NCBI RefSeq assembly: GCF_014268455.2
Contig: NZ_CP077085.1
Location: 1,984,001-2,048,000 of the forward strand
DNA: 64,000 nucleotides
From: Pseudomonas shahriarae
Lineage (GTDB): Bacteria > Pseudomonadota > Gammaproteobacteria > Pseudomonadales > Pseudomonadaceae
Reading direction: 5' to 3'
Part shown: positions 44,220 to 52,241 of the stretch, piece by piece
How positions within the stretch are numbered: position 1 is the stretch's first letter
How the letters are laid out: every line of letters begins with the position of its first letter
Program-made: the position numbers and the translations under genes
Notes under the pieces: model-generated
Told to the model about the DNA's origin: nothing
The model's database searches: none
What the model saw: the letters and a program-made list of their open reading frames with translations, nothing else

Positions 44220-44948
44220 ATGAAACAGCATCGGTTGGCGGCGGCGGTGGCCCTGGTTAGCCTGGTACTTGCGGGTTGTGATTCGCAAACCAGCGTAGAG
44301 CTGAAAACCCCGGCGCAGAAAGCTTCCTACGGTATCGGCCTGAACATGGGCAAAAGCCTGGCTCAGGAAGGTATGGACGACCTGGACTCCAAGGCCGTGG
44401 CCCAAGGCATCGAAGATGCCGTCGGCAAGAAAGAACAGAAGCTGAAAGACGAAGAACTGGTGGAAGCGTTTTCCGCACTGCAGAAGCGTGCTGAAGAACG
44501 CATGACCAAGATGAGTGAAGAGTCGGCAGCTGCCGGCAAGAAATACCTCGAAGAAAATGCCAAGAAAGACGGTGTAGTCACCACCGCTTCCGGTCTGCAG
44601 TACAAGATCGTGAAGAAAGCCGAAGGCGCCCAGCCCAAGCCAACCGACGTAGTGACTGTTCACTACACCGGCAAGCTGACCAACGGCACCACCTTTGACA
44701 GCTCCGTGGATCGCGGTAGCCCGATTGACCTGCCGGTCAGCGGCGTGATCCCGGGTTGGGTCGAAGGCCTGCAACTGATGCACGTGGGTGAGAAGGTCGA
44801 GTTGTACATCCCGTCCGACCTGGCCTATGGCGCCCAGAGCCCGAGCCCGGCAATTCCAGCCAACTCCGTACTGGTCTTCGACCTGGAGCTGCTGGCAATC
44901 AAGGACCCGGCCAAGGCCGATGCGCCTGAGGCACCGGCTGCCAAGTAA
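44220..44948 (+). CDS. FKBP-type peptidyl-prolyl isomerase lipoprotein (FkpA/Mip-like)
   Basis: 242 aa. Signal peptide with lipobox LAGC (C20), so lipid-anchored. The N-terminal domain (about 25-125) is helical and charged, serving as dimerisation arm as in FkpA/Mip. The C-terminal FKBP domain (about 130-230) contains VTVHYTGKLTNGTTFDSSVDRG and IPGWVEGLQLMHVGEKVELYIP (in parts), with the drug-pocket aromatics conserved. A proline isomerase and chaperone of the envelope. ATG 44220 begins the signal peptide; a longer open frame to 44136 is not used. Confidence 0.93.
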   Translation: MKQHRLAAAVALVSLVLAGCDSQTSVELKTPAQKASYGIGLNMGKSLAQEGMDDLDSKAVAQGIEDAVGKKEQKLKDEELVEAFSALQKRAEERMTKMSEESAAAGKKYLEENAKKDGVVTTASGLQYKIVKKAEGAQPKPTDVVTVHYTGKLTNGTTFDSSVDRGSPIDLPVSGVIPGWVEGLQLMHVGEKVELYIPSDLAYGAQSPSPAIPANSVLVFDLELLAIKDPAKADAPEAPAAK

Positions 44949-44965
44949 GCCGCTGCAAAACACCC

Positions 44966-44992
44966 AACGCCCCGTTTTACGGGGCGTTGTTG
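44966..44992 (+). terminator. Terminator of the FKBP gene
   Basis: AACGCCCCGT / ACGGGGCGTT stem with a TTT loop, followed by GTTGTTTCT. Located 18 bp after the stop. Confidence 0.82.
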
Positions 44993-45027
44993 TTTCTGGT
45001 GTGGGGCTTGATCCAATCCGTATGGAA

Positions 45028-45127
45028 GCTGTCGAGCGCTGGTGAGGCTGCGATAGCGGTGCAGGCAACACTCCTGTTGGCCATGCCGCCGCCATCGCAG
45101 CCTCGCTGGGGCTCGACAGCTCCCACA
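45028..45127. repeat. Variant REP doublet
   Basis: CTGTCGAGCGCTGGTGAGGCTGCGATAGCGG, with the inverse CATCGCAGCCTCGCTGGGGCTCGACAGCTCCCAC. It carries a GTCGAGC/GCTCGAC outer arm, unlike the other REPs here. Confidence 0.72.
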
Positions 45128-45322
45128 GTTGACCGTGGGGCAAATCAAAACGAACACCTGCGACTTAGAGCAGTCTGATGCAATACCTCGGCACGGCTAG
45201 CCGCAGGCGCGCTTCAAGTCAATGAATTCTTGGGTTTTTTTTATGTGCGCAAAAAACGCCCGATCTGACTCAGGGCCTTGTATTACGTGGCTTTCAGCCG
45301 CGAAAATGGGCTCTGTTCACAA

Positions 45323-45349
45323 GGTTATCCACAAGTTGTGTGGATAACC
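45323..45349. promoter_or_regulatory. Two inverted perfect DnaA boxes forming a hairpin
   Basis: TTATCCACA (45325-45333) and TGTGGATAA (45339-45347) are both perfect matches to the DnaA-box consensus TTWTNCACA, in opposite orientation 5 bp apart. The palindrome extends to AAGGTTATCCACA / TGTGGATAACCTT (13 bp). A TTCTC tract follows, so a terminator role is also possible. It lies about 30 bp before the YkvA start. Confidence 0.55.
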
Positions 45350-45377
45350 TTTTCTCTTGCCTGGAACTGGAGTGACG

Positions 45378-45833
45378 ATGAAAGCACCCTGGAATTTCAC
45401 CCGCTTCCTACCGTTGGCCGCCCGCCTGATCGGGCGTGGGCGCCTGCCCACCCTGTTGTTCGCTGTGGCTGCCAAAGGCTCAAGCCAGGGCAATCGCCTG
45501 GGTAAGCTCAAGGACGACCTGAAGCTGCTTCAGGCGCTGTGCCTGGCCTACTGGCGTGGCGAGTACCGGGCGATCAGCCCCAAGGCGCTGATCTCGGTGG
45601 TGGCGGGGCTGATGTACTTCCTCAGCCCGATTGATGCGATCCCGGACTTCTTGCCCATGTTCGGCATGCTCGATGACATTGCGGTACTGGCCTGGGTCAT
45701 GAAGAGCCTGGACGGCGAGTTGAGTGCCTTCCGCGCCTGGCGTGAACGCCAGCGCCCGGAGAAGCTGGTGGTGGTGGAGCGTCTGCCCGCAACGCCGCAG
45801 CTTCTGGAGCAGGAAAACCCGAAAAAAAACTGA
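45378..45833 (+). CDS. YkvA family protein (DUF1232)
   Basis: 151 aa. The DUF1232 core is ALISVVAGLMYFLSPIDAIPDFLPMFGMLDDIAVLAWVMKSL (about 73-115, given in parts: SPIDAIPDFLP, GMLDDIAVL). These hydrophobic stretches suggest membrane association, with basic flanks. The function of the family is unknown. ATG 45378 (MKAPWNF) was chosen; a frame extension to 45357 is not supported. The upstream region holds the inverted DnaA boxes. Confidence 0.87.
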   Translation: MKAPWNFTRFLPLAARLIGRGRLPTLLFAVAAKGSSQGNRLGKLKDDLKLLQALCLAYWRGEYRAISPKALISVVAGLMYFLSPIDAIPDFLPMFGMLDDIAVLAWVMKSLDGELSAFRAWRERQRPEKLVVVERLPATPQLLEQENPKKN

Positions 45834-45870
45834 AGGCGCGGATTATCCCCCTGCGCTCTTTGGGGCTGTT

Positions 45871-45919
45871 AGGATTACACTCCTAAGGAAAGTACTTACT
45901 TCGTAAGTGTTGTGATCCT
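45871..45919. promoter_or_regulatory. Nested inverted repeats upstream of the XRE operon
   Basis: Outer arms AGGATTACA (45871-45879) / TGTGATCCT (45911-45919; one mismatch) enclose a perfect ACTTAC-TTC-GTAAGT hairpin (45894-45908). It ends 11 bp before ATG 45931. Likely operator(s) for autoregulation by the XRE protein. Confidence 0.45.
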
Positions 45920-45930
45920 ACGGGGCAGTC

Positions 45931-46269
45931 ATGGATATACAAATCATTTCACGGGATGGCGAACCCGAATACGCGGTTCTGCCATGGGCTCAGTACCAGG
46001 CGCTGCTAAAAGCCGCCGGTGTGCCGCAACCCGCCACTTCTTCCGCACAGACCCCTCCCGTCGCTACCGAGCAGGACTTGCGTCCCCTGGCACAATTGCG
46101 CAGCCTGCGCGAAGCCAAAGGCCTGGCCATCGAGACCTTGGCCCGCACCGTGGGCATCAGCCCGTCCTACCTGGGGTTGATTGAAAGTGGTGAGCGCCAG
46201 CCGGATGCTGCGATTCGTCGCAGCCTGGCCTGGGAGTTGGGGATTGCGGGTTGGAGGGATGAAGTGTGA
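45931..46269 (+). CDS. XRE-type helix-turn-helix regulator
   Basis: 112 aa. A short N-terminal part (about 1-30, MDIQIISRDGEPEYAVLPWAQYQALLK) resembles the beta-rich start of antitoxin-like regulators. A Pro/Thr linker follows, then a Cro/C1-type HTH (about 57-107: LRSLREAKGLAIETLARTVGIS, PSYLGLIESGERQPD). Its stop overlaps the GTG of the next gene (GTGA 46266-46269). First gene of a tight three-gene operon with inverted repeats upstream, consistent with autoregulation. Confidence 0.88.
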   Translation: MDIQIISRDGEPEYAVLPWAQYQALLKAAGVPQPATSSAQTPPVATEQDLRPLAQLRSLREAKGLAIETLARTVGISPSYLGLIESGERQPDAAIRRSLAWELGIAGWRDEV

Positions 46270-46637
46270 GTGTGCGCATCAGTCGTCAACATTGGGATGG
46301 GTTGCTCAATGAACTCGATCAGGCCCGTCGCCAGCGACATCTTTTGACCTACCGTGCGTTGCTGGAGCGTCTGCAATTCCCCACGCCAGCCATGCAAACC
46401 CTGACCGCCGCCCTGGAGCACCTGGCGGCTCTGGATGCCAAGGCGGATCAACCGCTGCGCAGTTCACTGGTGATCAGCCAGGGCGCCAGCCGCTTGCCGC
46501 GCACCGGTTTTTTTGAATGTGTCGAGCGCCTCGGGCGCTTTTGCGGACCGTCCGATGGCGTTGCTGCGGCGTCGTGGCATGCCTCGGAAGTGGTGCGTGT
46601 GTTCGAGTACGAATATCCTGAGTCAGCGGAGGCCTGA
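46266..46637 (+). CDS. Conserved protein of unknown function in XRE operon
   Basis: 123 aa, GTG start overlapping the XRE stop. Mostly helical at the N-terminus (HWDGLLNELDQARRQRHLLTYRALLERLQFPTPAMQTLTAALE, about 9-50), then an RSSLVISQGASRLPRTGFFECVERLGRF segment. No catalytic motif, membrane helix or signal recognised. The tight coupling to an XRE regulator raised the question of a toxin-antitoxin pair, but no toxin fold is evident. Confidence 0.75.
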   Translation: MSVRISRQHWDGLLNELDQARRQRHLLTYRALLERLQFPTPAMQTLTAALEHLAALDAKADQPLRSSLVISQGASRLPRTGFFECVERLGRFCGPSDGVAAASWHASEVVRVFEYEYPESAEA

Positions 46638-47024
46638 GTGTTCTGGAAGCTTAAAGCGTACGCCAGCTATTGGTTGGCCCGCAGGTTGTTTCATTGGTCA
46701 TGGTTTGTGCGTCAGCCCCGTGGCTGGCACTGGCTGGAGGGTCAGTTTGCGCGCATGGCCAACCTGGGTAATGTCGAGGCCCAAAGTTTCTATGGGCATA
46801 TCCTGACCTTTCGCGGCCAAGGGCTTGGCGCGCGGGAAGAGGGCGTGCGCTTGCTGCGCCTGGCGGGCCAGGCCGGTGATGGCAAGGCCGCTTATCAGGT
46901 GGGGGTGTTGAGCCTGGCGGGCAGCCTGGGCAAGGCCCCAGACCCGGCCGAAGCCGCACGCTGGTGGACCATTGCCGCCAAGGCCGGGCATCCGCTGGCG
47001 CAGATACGCCTGGAGCAGTTGTAA
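46638..47024 (+). CDS. Sel1-repeat (TPR-like) protein
   Basis: 128 aa, GTG start directly after the preceding stop (no gap). After an N-terminal basic aromatic segment, Sel1-type helices follow: MANLGNVEAQSFYGHIL, EEGVRLLRLAGQAGDGKAAYQVGVLSLAG, and PAEAARWWTIAAKAGHPLAQIRL. That is about two and a half repeats. Sel1 proteins act as scaffolds. Last gene of the operon; the EAL/GGDEF gene converges 10 bp away. Confidence 0.85.
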   Translation: MFWKLKAYASYWLARRLFHWSWFVRQPRGWHWLEGQFARMANLGNVEAQSFYGHILTFRGQGLGAREEGVRLLRLAGQAGDGKAAYQVGVLSLAGSLGKAPDPAEAARWWTIAAKAGHPLAQIRLEQL

Positions 47025-47033
47025 GGGCCGGCC

Positions 47034-48791
47034 TTACAGAAGTTCGCGGCTGTCGAGGACGTGGATGCTGTAGCCGGCCACGTTCTTGGCGTGATGCTTG
47101 GCCTGCGAGGCCAGTTCCGCCAACTGGCTGGCATCCAGATATCCACAGCTCAGCGGATGCAGGTGCACCACGCCAATGGACAGCGACAGCAAGGCAAACT
47201 CCTGGCGCACCCCCTGGCGATTCAGGGCGATAAAACAGCCCGCGTCCAAATGCTCGCTGCGGTAGAAGCGCCGGCATTGGGTCTGGAAATCGTCCACCAA
47301 TTGGTTGAGACGCTTGCGCCAGTCCTGGGCACCCAGTACCAGGAGAAAATCATCGCCGCCGATATGCCCGACAAAATCGCGGCTGGGGTCCACCCGGTCG
47401 TTCAGGCACTGTGCCAGGCACAGCAATACCTCATCGCCTCGGCCATAGCCGTAGATGTCATTGAACGGCTTGAAACTGTCGATATCCACATAGCAAATCA
47501 CCGATTCGCGCTGCTGCTGCAACAGTCGCGTCAGGCACTGCTGGATCGGCACGTTGCCCGGTAGCAGGGTCAGTGGGTTGGCGTAGCGCGCCTGCTGGAT
47601 TTTCAGTTCGGTAATCAGCTTGAGCACGTCGATCACTCGTCCCAGGCCCAGGTAGTTGCCGTTCTGGGTGATGATGAAATCTTCTTCGATGCGCTGCCGC
47701 GCGCGGCTGGTCAGCAGGCGGCTGACCTGTTGCAACGACTGGCTCAACTCCACGGCCAGGAAGTCGTCGCTCATCAGGCGGCTGATCGGCTTGCGCGCAA
47801 ACAGGTCGGTGGCAAATGGCTTGAGCAGGACGTCGGACAACGAGTGCCGATGCACGATGCCGATGGGCTGGCCGCGCCCATCCAGGACCGCCAGGGAGTT
47901 GAGATTGGCCTGGCTGCGAAACGCTTCCAGGACTTTTGCTGTGGCGGTGTCCTGGGCCACGGCCGGTTGCTCGTTGAGCAGGGCGCTGAGGTCACTGGCG
48001 TCTTCATTGAGCGAGACGCTGGTGCTGTCAGGCTTGGCCAGCATCAACCTTGCTTCGATCGGCGGATGTTCCTGGGGACGGCACAGCAGGTAGCCCTGGA
48101 TCAGGTCCACGCCCATTTCCGTGAGCACCGCCAGTTCCTCCGGCAACTCGATGCCTTCGGCAATCACCTGTGCGCGGGAGGCCTTGGCGATCTGTAGGAT
48201 CGAGCCGACGAACTCGCGCTTGAGCGCATCCTGATGAATGCCGTCGATAAAGTGCCGGTCGATTTTCACGTAGTCCGGGCGTAACTCAGACCACAGGCGC
48301 AGGCTGGAGTAACCGGCGCCCAAGTCATCCAGGGCAATCGAAAAACCCATGTCGCGGTAGTGGTGCAGGGCGGTCTGCAGCAGTTGGAAGTCGTCGGTCG
48401 GCGCTTGCTCCGTGAGTTCGATCACGATCTGGCTGGGCGCGATTCCGTACTCGCGCAGCATCTGCAGGGTGCGCCCCGGTTGATGGGTGGTTTCCAGCAG
48501 GGACTCGGGTGAGACGTTGAGAAACAGCTTGCCTGGCAGCGCCTGCTCGCTGAAGCGCTTGCAGGCACTTTGCCTGCAGGCTATCTCCAGTTCATTCAGG
48601 CGTCCGGCCTGGCGCGCCACGCAAAACAACGCAAGGGGCGAGTGCAGCGGGCTGTTGGACGGGCCGCGGCTCAGGGCTTCGTAGCCAAGGATACGGCGTT
48701 CGCTGAGGCTGATAATCGGTTGGAACAGACTGTGCAGACTGCCTTGAGCCAGGATGGAGCCCAGGGCATGCAGCTGTTCGGTCATGGTCAT
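47034..48791 (-). CDS. EAL-CBS-GGDEF cyclic-di-GMP signalling protein
   Basis: 585 aa. Residues about 10-245 are an EAL phosphodiesterase domain with EAL (E38), IELTEQ, DDLGAGYSSL, KIDRHFI and EGIE motifs present. A CBS pair occupies about 275-400. A GGDEF domain covers about 420-580, with signature GGDDF at 478-482 in place of GG(D/E)EF. The EAL motifs look intact, so c-di-GMP hydrolysis is likely, while the diguanylate cyclase half may be weak or regulatory. No membrane segment. It lies next to prc as in P. aeruginosa. Confidence 0.9.
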   Translation of the reverse strand: MTMTEQLHALGSILAQGSLHSLFQPIISLSERRILGYEALSRGPSNSPLHSPLALFCVARQAGRLNELEIACRQSACKRFSEQALPGKLFLNVSPESLLETTHQPGRTLQMLREYGIAPSQIVIELTEQAPTDDFQLLQTALHHYRDMGFSIALDDLGAGYSSLRLWSELRPDYVKIDRHFIDGIHQDALKREFVGSILQIAKASRAQVIAEGIELPEELAVLTEMGVDLIQGYLLCRPQEHPPIEARLMLAKPDSTSVSLNEDASDLSALLNEQPAVAQDTATAKVLEAFRSQANLNSLAVLDGRGQPIGIVHRHSLSDVLLKPFATDLFARKPISRLMSDDFLAVELSQSLQQVSRLLTSRARQRIEEDFIITQNGNYLGLGRVIDVLKLITELKIQQARYANPLTLLPGNVPIQQCLTRLLQQQRESVICYVDIDSFKPFNDIYGYGRGDEVLLCLAQCLNDRVDPSRDFVGHIGGDDFLLVLGAQDWRKRLNQLVDDFQTQCRRFYRSEHLDAGCFIALNRQGVRQEFALLSLSIGVVHLHPLSCGYLDASQLAELASQAKHHAKNVAGYSIHVLDSRELL

Positions 48792-48805
48792 GATGATCTC
48801 GGTCG

Positions 48806-48845
48806 AAAAAAAAGGACCGGGTGCCTGGGGTACCCGGTCCTTTAT
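48806..48845 (-). terminator. Terminator of prc
   Basis: AAAGGACCGGGT / ACCCGGTCCTTT, a 12-bp stem with 9-nt loop. On the minus strand it is followed by a run of Ts (A-tract at 48806-48813), 65 bp after the prc stop. Confidence 0.85.
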
Positions 48846-48909
48846 TTCACGACAGAATGATGTCTGTTTGATGACGCTCAGTGGAGCGGAGACATTAAAT
48901 TGCCATCAT

Positions 48910-50991
48910 CTACTGCTTGGCGACTGCCTTACTGGTTTTCAGGTAGTCCAGCAGAATCCGCCCGGTCTCGCTCAGGTAGGCGTCGTCTTCCGGCTTGGTC
49001 TTTTCAGGTTCGGTCGGCAGCGCGTCTTCGTCTTCTTTCTTCAGCTCCTTGAGCGGGTCTTCACCCTTGGCCTTGCGACGGATGTTTTCAAGGGCCAGTT
49101 GCTGGTTCTCGATCGCAGTGTGCTGCGCGCGACGGTCCACTTCATTGAGGCTGACGGTCTTCTCGGCCATCAGCTTCTTGGCCAGGGCCAGCTTGTCGCG
49201 GATAAACACAAACTCGGCATCCTTGGCGGAGCGCAGGTCATGTTCGGCCTTGAGCTGGGCCAGGTACGGCTTGAAGGGATCGGACGCCGGCTTGATAGCC
49301 GGGCGGATGGTGTCCCACGGCATGGCTTCAGGCAGGGCGCTTTCGCCGATTTCCTTGGTGTCGATGAGCGACGGGAAATCAATGTCCGGCAGTACGCCCT
49401 GGTGCTGGGTGCTCTGGCCGGAAACCCGGTAGAACTTGGCCAAGGTCAGCTTCAGTTCGCCATGGTTAAGCGGCTGGATTGTCTGCACTGTGCCTTTGCC
49501 GAAGGTCTGGCCACCGATGATCAGCGCGCGGTGGTAGTCCTGCATCGCGCCGGCAAAAATCTCCGAGGCCGAGGCCGAGAGACGGTTGACCAGCAGTGCC
49601 AGCGGGCCCTTGTAGAAGGCACCCGGGTTTTCGTCTTCCAGCACATCCACGCGGCCGTCAGCGTTGCGCACCAACACGGTCGGCCCCTTGTCGATGAACA
49701 GGCTGGTCAGCTCGGTGGCTTCCTGCAACGAGCCGCCGCCGTTGTTGCGCAGGTCGATGACCACGCCGTCAACCTTCTCTTTGGTCAGCTCGGTGAGGAT
49801 TTTTTTCACATCGCGGGTGGTGCTCTTGTAGTCCGGATCGCCGGCACGGAAGGCCTTGAAGTCCAGATAGAACGCCGGGATCTCAATGATGCCCAGCTTG
49901 TAGTCCTTGCCATCCTGCTTGAGGTTGAGGACTTTCTTCTGCACAGCCTGGTCTTCGAGCTTCACCGCTTCGCGGGTGATCGACACGATCTTGCTGGTCT
50001 GGTCATTTGGCGCATTGGTGTGGGGAATCACTTCCAGGCGCACCACGCTGCCCTTGGGCCCGCGGATCAGCTTGACCACTTCGTCCAGGCGCCAGCCGAC
50101 CACGTCGACCATCTCTTTGTCAGCCTGGGCCACGCCGATGATCTTGTCGGCCGGGGCGACCTGCTTGGTCTTGTCCGCAGGGCCTGCCGGCACCAGGCGC
50201 ACGATCTTCACCTGATCGTTGTCGCTCTGCAGCACGGCCCCGATGCCTTCGAGGGACAGACTCATGTTGATATCAAAATTTTCCGCGTTATCTGGCGACA
50301 GATAATTGGTGTGCGGATCGTAGGACATCGCGAAGGTGTTGATATACGCCTGGAAGATATCCTCGGCGCGGGTCTGGTCCAGGCGGCTCAATTGATTCTT
50401 GTAGCGCTTGGTCAGCAGCTCCTGGATCGCCTTGGGCTCTTTGCCGGCGATCTTCAGGCGCAGGACTTCATCTTTGACGCGCTTGCGCCACAGGTCATCC
50501 AGGGCGGCGGTGCTGGTCAGCCATGGGGCCTCCTTGCGATCCACCAGCAGGGTTTCCTTCTGGGTGAAGTCGAGCTTGTCGACGCCTTTGTTCAACTCAC
50601 CCAGAGCGAAGTCCAGACGCGCTTTGACACGGTCCAGGTAACGCTTATAGATGGTGAAGCCAGGTTGCAGGTCGCCGCTCTTGAGGAAGTCGTCGAACTG
50701 GGTCTTCCATTTGTCGAACTCGGCCACATCGCTGGCCAGGAAGTAGCTGCGCGAGGGATCCAGCAGCTTGAGATAGCTGTCATAGATAATCACCGAGCGC
50801 GCATCGTCCAACGGCGGTTTGCTGTAATGGTGGCGCTTGAGCAACTCAACGACGTTAAGGCTGGCAATCACCTCATCGCGATCAGGCTGAAGTTTGTCCC
50901 AGCTGTTGGCTGCGAACGTATTGGTCGACAGCGGCAACAGGCCGAGACCAATGAAAAGAGCGAGGGCGGTACTGGGGAACAAATGCTTCAT
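48910..50991 (-). CDS. prc: Tail-specific carboxy-terminal protease Prc (S41)
   Basis: 693 aa with signal peptide (MKHLFPSTALALFIGLGLLP, cleaved near residue 27), so periplasmic. Order: N-terminal helical domain, PDZ domain (about 235-330, MSLSLEGIGAVLQ), S41 protease core with the catalytic Ser in ASASEIFAGA (about 472) and Lys in FGKGTVQ (about 499), and a C-terminal DUF3340-like region rich in Lys/Glu. Prc trims C-termini of envelope proteins; the Pseudomonas orthologue AlgO affects alginate control. ATG 50991 starts the signal; ATG 51024 is possible. Confidence 0.93.
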   Translation of the reverse strand: MKHLFPSTALALFIGLGLLPLSTNTFAANSWDKLQPDRDEVIASLNVVELLKRHHYSKPPLDDARSVIIYDSYLKLLDPSRSYFLASDVAEFDKWKTQFDDFLKSGDLQPGFTIYKRYLDRVKARLDFALGELNKGVDKLDFTQKETLLVDRKEAPWLTSTAALDDLWRKRVKDEVLRLKIAGKEPKAIQELLTKRYKNQLSRLDQTRAEDIFQAYINTFAMSYDPHTNYLSPDNAENFDINMSLSLEGIGAVLQSDNDQVKIVRLVPAGPADKTKQVAPADKIIGVAQADKEMVDVVGWRLDEVVKLIRGPKGSVVRLEVIPHTNAPNDQTSKIVSITREAVKLEDQAVQKKVLNLKQDGKDYKLGIIEIPAFYLDFKAFRAGDPDYKSTTRDVKKILTELTKEKVDGVVIDLRNNGGGSLQEATELTSLFIDKGPTVLVRNADGRVDVLEDENPGAFYKGPLALLVNRLSASASEIFAGAMQDYHRALIIGGQTFGKGTVQTIQPLNHGELKLTLAKFYRVSGQSTQHQGVLPDIDFPSLIDTKEIGESALPEAMPWDTIRPAIKPASDPFKPYLAQLKAEHDLRSAKDAEFVFIRDKLALAKKLMAEKTVSLNEVDRRAQHTAIENQQLALENIRRKAKGEDPLKELKKEDEDALPTEPEKTKPEDDAYLSETGRILLDYLKTSKAVAKQ

Positions 50992-51129
50992 GCTGATTCG
51001 ACGCGGGGGCAATTGATAACGCATATTAGGCCGTCTTTGAAGTCGCCGGTTCCATTTGGGCCGGTCGCATAATGCAAAAAGCCCGGCGCTACAGCAACGG
51101 GCTCAGTCCAGACTCACTATGGAGGCACT

Positions 51130-52092
51130 GTGAAAGCATTGCAAGGCGTTGAAGGTCATGTGGAGTGGGTTGAGACCCCGAGTCCTACGTGCGATGTAGG
51201 GCAAGTTCGCATTCAGGTGGCGGCAGCCGGCCTGAATCGGGCGGATTTATTACAGCGTGCAGGGCTCTATCCGCCACCGCCCGGGGCCAGCGAGGTGCTG
51301 GGCCTGGAGTGTTCCGGGGTAATCAGCGAGGTCGGCGCCGGCTCGTCCTGGCAAGTGGGGGATCGGGTCTGTGCGCTGCTGGCAGGCGGCGGCATGGCCC
51401 AGGAAGTGGTGGTGGACGCGCGCCACGTGCTGCCGGTGCCGGAAGGTCTGTCCCTGGCCGAAGCCGCTGCGTTGCCCGAGGTGTACAGCACTGCCTGGCT
51501 CAACCTGTTCCAACTGGCGGCGCTCAAGCCCGGGGAAAAGGTGCTGTTGCACGCTGGCGCCAGTGGCGTCGGCTCGGCGGCGATCCAGCTGTGCAAGGCC
51601 TTTGGCAGCCCGTGCTGGGTCAGCGTCGGCTCGGCGGACCGCCTGGCCTATTGCGAAGACCTCGGCGCCCAGGGCGGTGTGGTACGTACCGACGGCATCG
51701 AGAGCCTGGGGGATTTTGGCCCGTTCGACGTGATTCTCGACCCGGTGGGCGGCAACTATGCGGCCATTAACCTCAAACTCCTGGCCCGCGATGGGCGTTG
51801 GGTATTGATCGGCTTGATGGGCGGGCGCGAGGCCCAGTTGGACCTGGCGCAGGTGCTGGCCAAGCGCGTGCAGGTGCTGGGCTCGACCTTGCGCAGCCGT
51901 GATGATCAATTCAAAGCGGATCTGTTGAGCGATCTGGGCCAGCAGGTGTGGCCGTTGTTTGGCGAAGGGCGGCTAAGCCCGCAGTTGGCCAAGACCTTCC
52001 CGATCAAGGACGCGGAAGCGGCGTTTGCGGAGCTGGCGACCAACCAGATTTCCGGGAAGCTGGTGCTGGTGATCGACGAGAGCCTGGTTTGA
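51130..52092 (+). CDS. NAD(P)H quinone oxidoreductase (PIG3/zeta-crystallin-like)
   Basis: 320 aa, GTG start (51130) with GGAGGC upstream. It is a medium-chain dehydrogenase without zinc ligands. Motifs: LNRADLLQRAGLYPPPPGASEVLG (about 36-59), which is the quinone-oxidoreductase/TP53I3 signature, the nucleotide site AGASGVGSAAIQL (about 141-153) and VILDPVGGNY. It reduces quinones or enones with NADPH. Divergent from prc across a 105-bp gap. Confidence 0.9.
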   Translation: MKALQGVEGHVEWVETPSPTCDVGQVRIQVAAAGLNRADLLQRAGLYPPPPGASEVLGLECSGVISEVGAGSSWQVGDRVCALLAGGGMAQEVVVDARHVLPVPEGLSLAEAAALPEVYSTAWLNLFQLAALKPGEKVLLHAGASGVGSAAIQLCKAFGSPCWVSVGSADRLAYCEDLGAQGGVVRTDGIESLGDFGPFDVILDPVGGNYAAINLKLLARDGRWVLIGLMGGREAQLDLAQVLAKRVQVLGSTLRSRDDQFKADLLSDLGQQVWPLFGEGRLSPQLAKTFPIKDAEAAFAELATNQISGKLVLVIDESLV

Positions 52093-52122
52093 GGCCAGTC
52101 CAGGGTTGAAATGCAGCCCAAG

Positions 52123-52209
52123 GTGGGAGCGGGGCTGCTTGCGATAGCGGTGTGTCAGTAACAGACCTTAACTTGATACACCGCTATCGCAGGCAAGCCA
52201 GCTCCCACA
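52123..52209. repeat. REP doublet (REPIN)
   Basis: GTGGGAGCGGGGCTGCTTGCGATAGCGG with the inverse CCGCTATCGCAGGCAAGCCAGCTCCCACA. Convergent gap between the oxidoreductase and HAD genes. Confidence 0.88.
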
Positions 52210-52241
52210 TTTGATTGGGTTTCAATGCCCAAAATGGGCCT

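Noticed and set aside
45931..47024. Toxin-antitoxin system (XRE antitoxin plus 123-aa toxin)
   Set aside because: The gene order and overlap are suggestive, but the 123-aa protein shows no RelE, HipA, HigB, RES or other toxin motif, and the Sel1 partner is not typical.
48754..51072. Very long open frame on the plus strand opposite prc (over 770 codons), and similar ones opposite fadE (21256-23088), the M20 peptidase (16446-18365) and the di-heme cytochrome (41973-43925)
   Set aside because: They are GC-rich shadow frames antisense to genes with clear family motifs; their translations show low-complexity composition and no domain.
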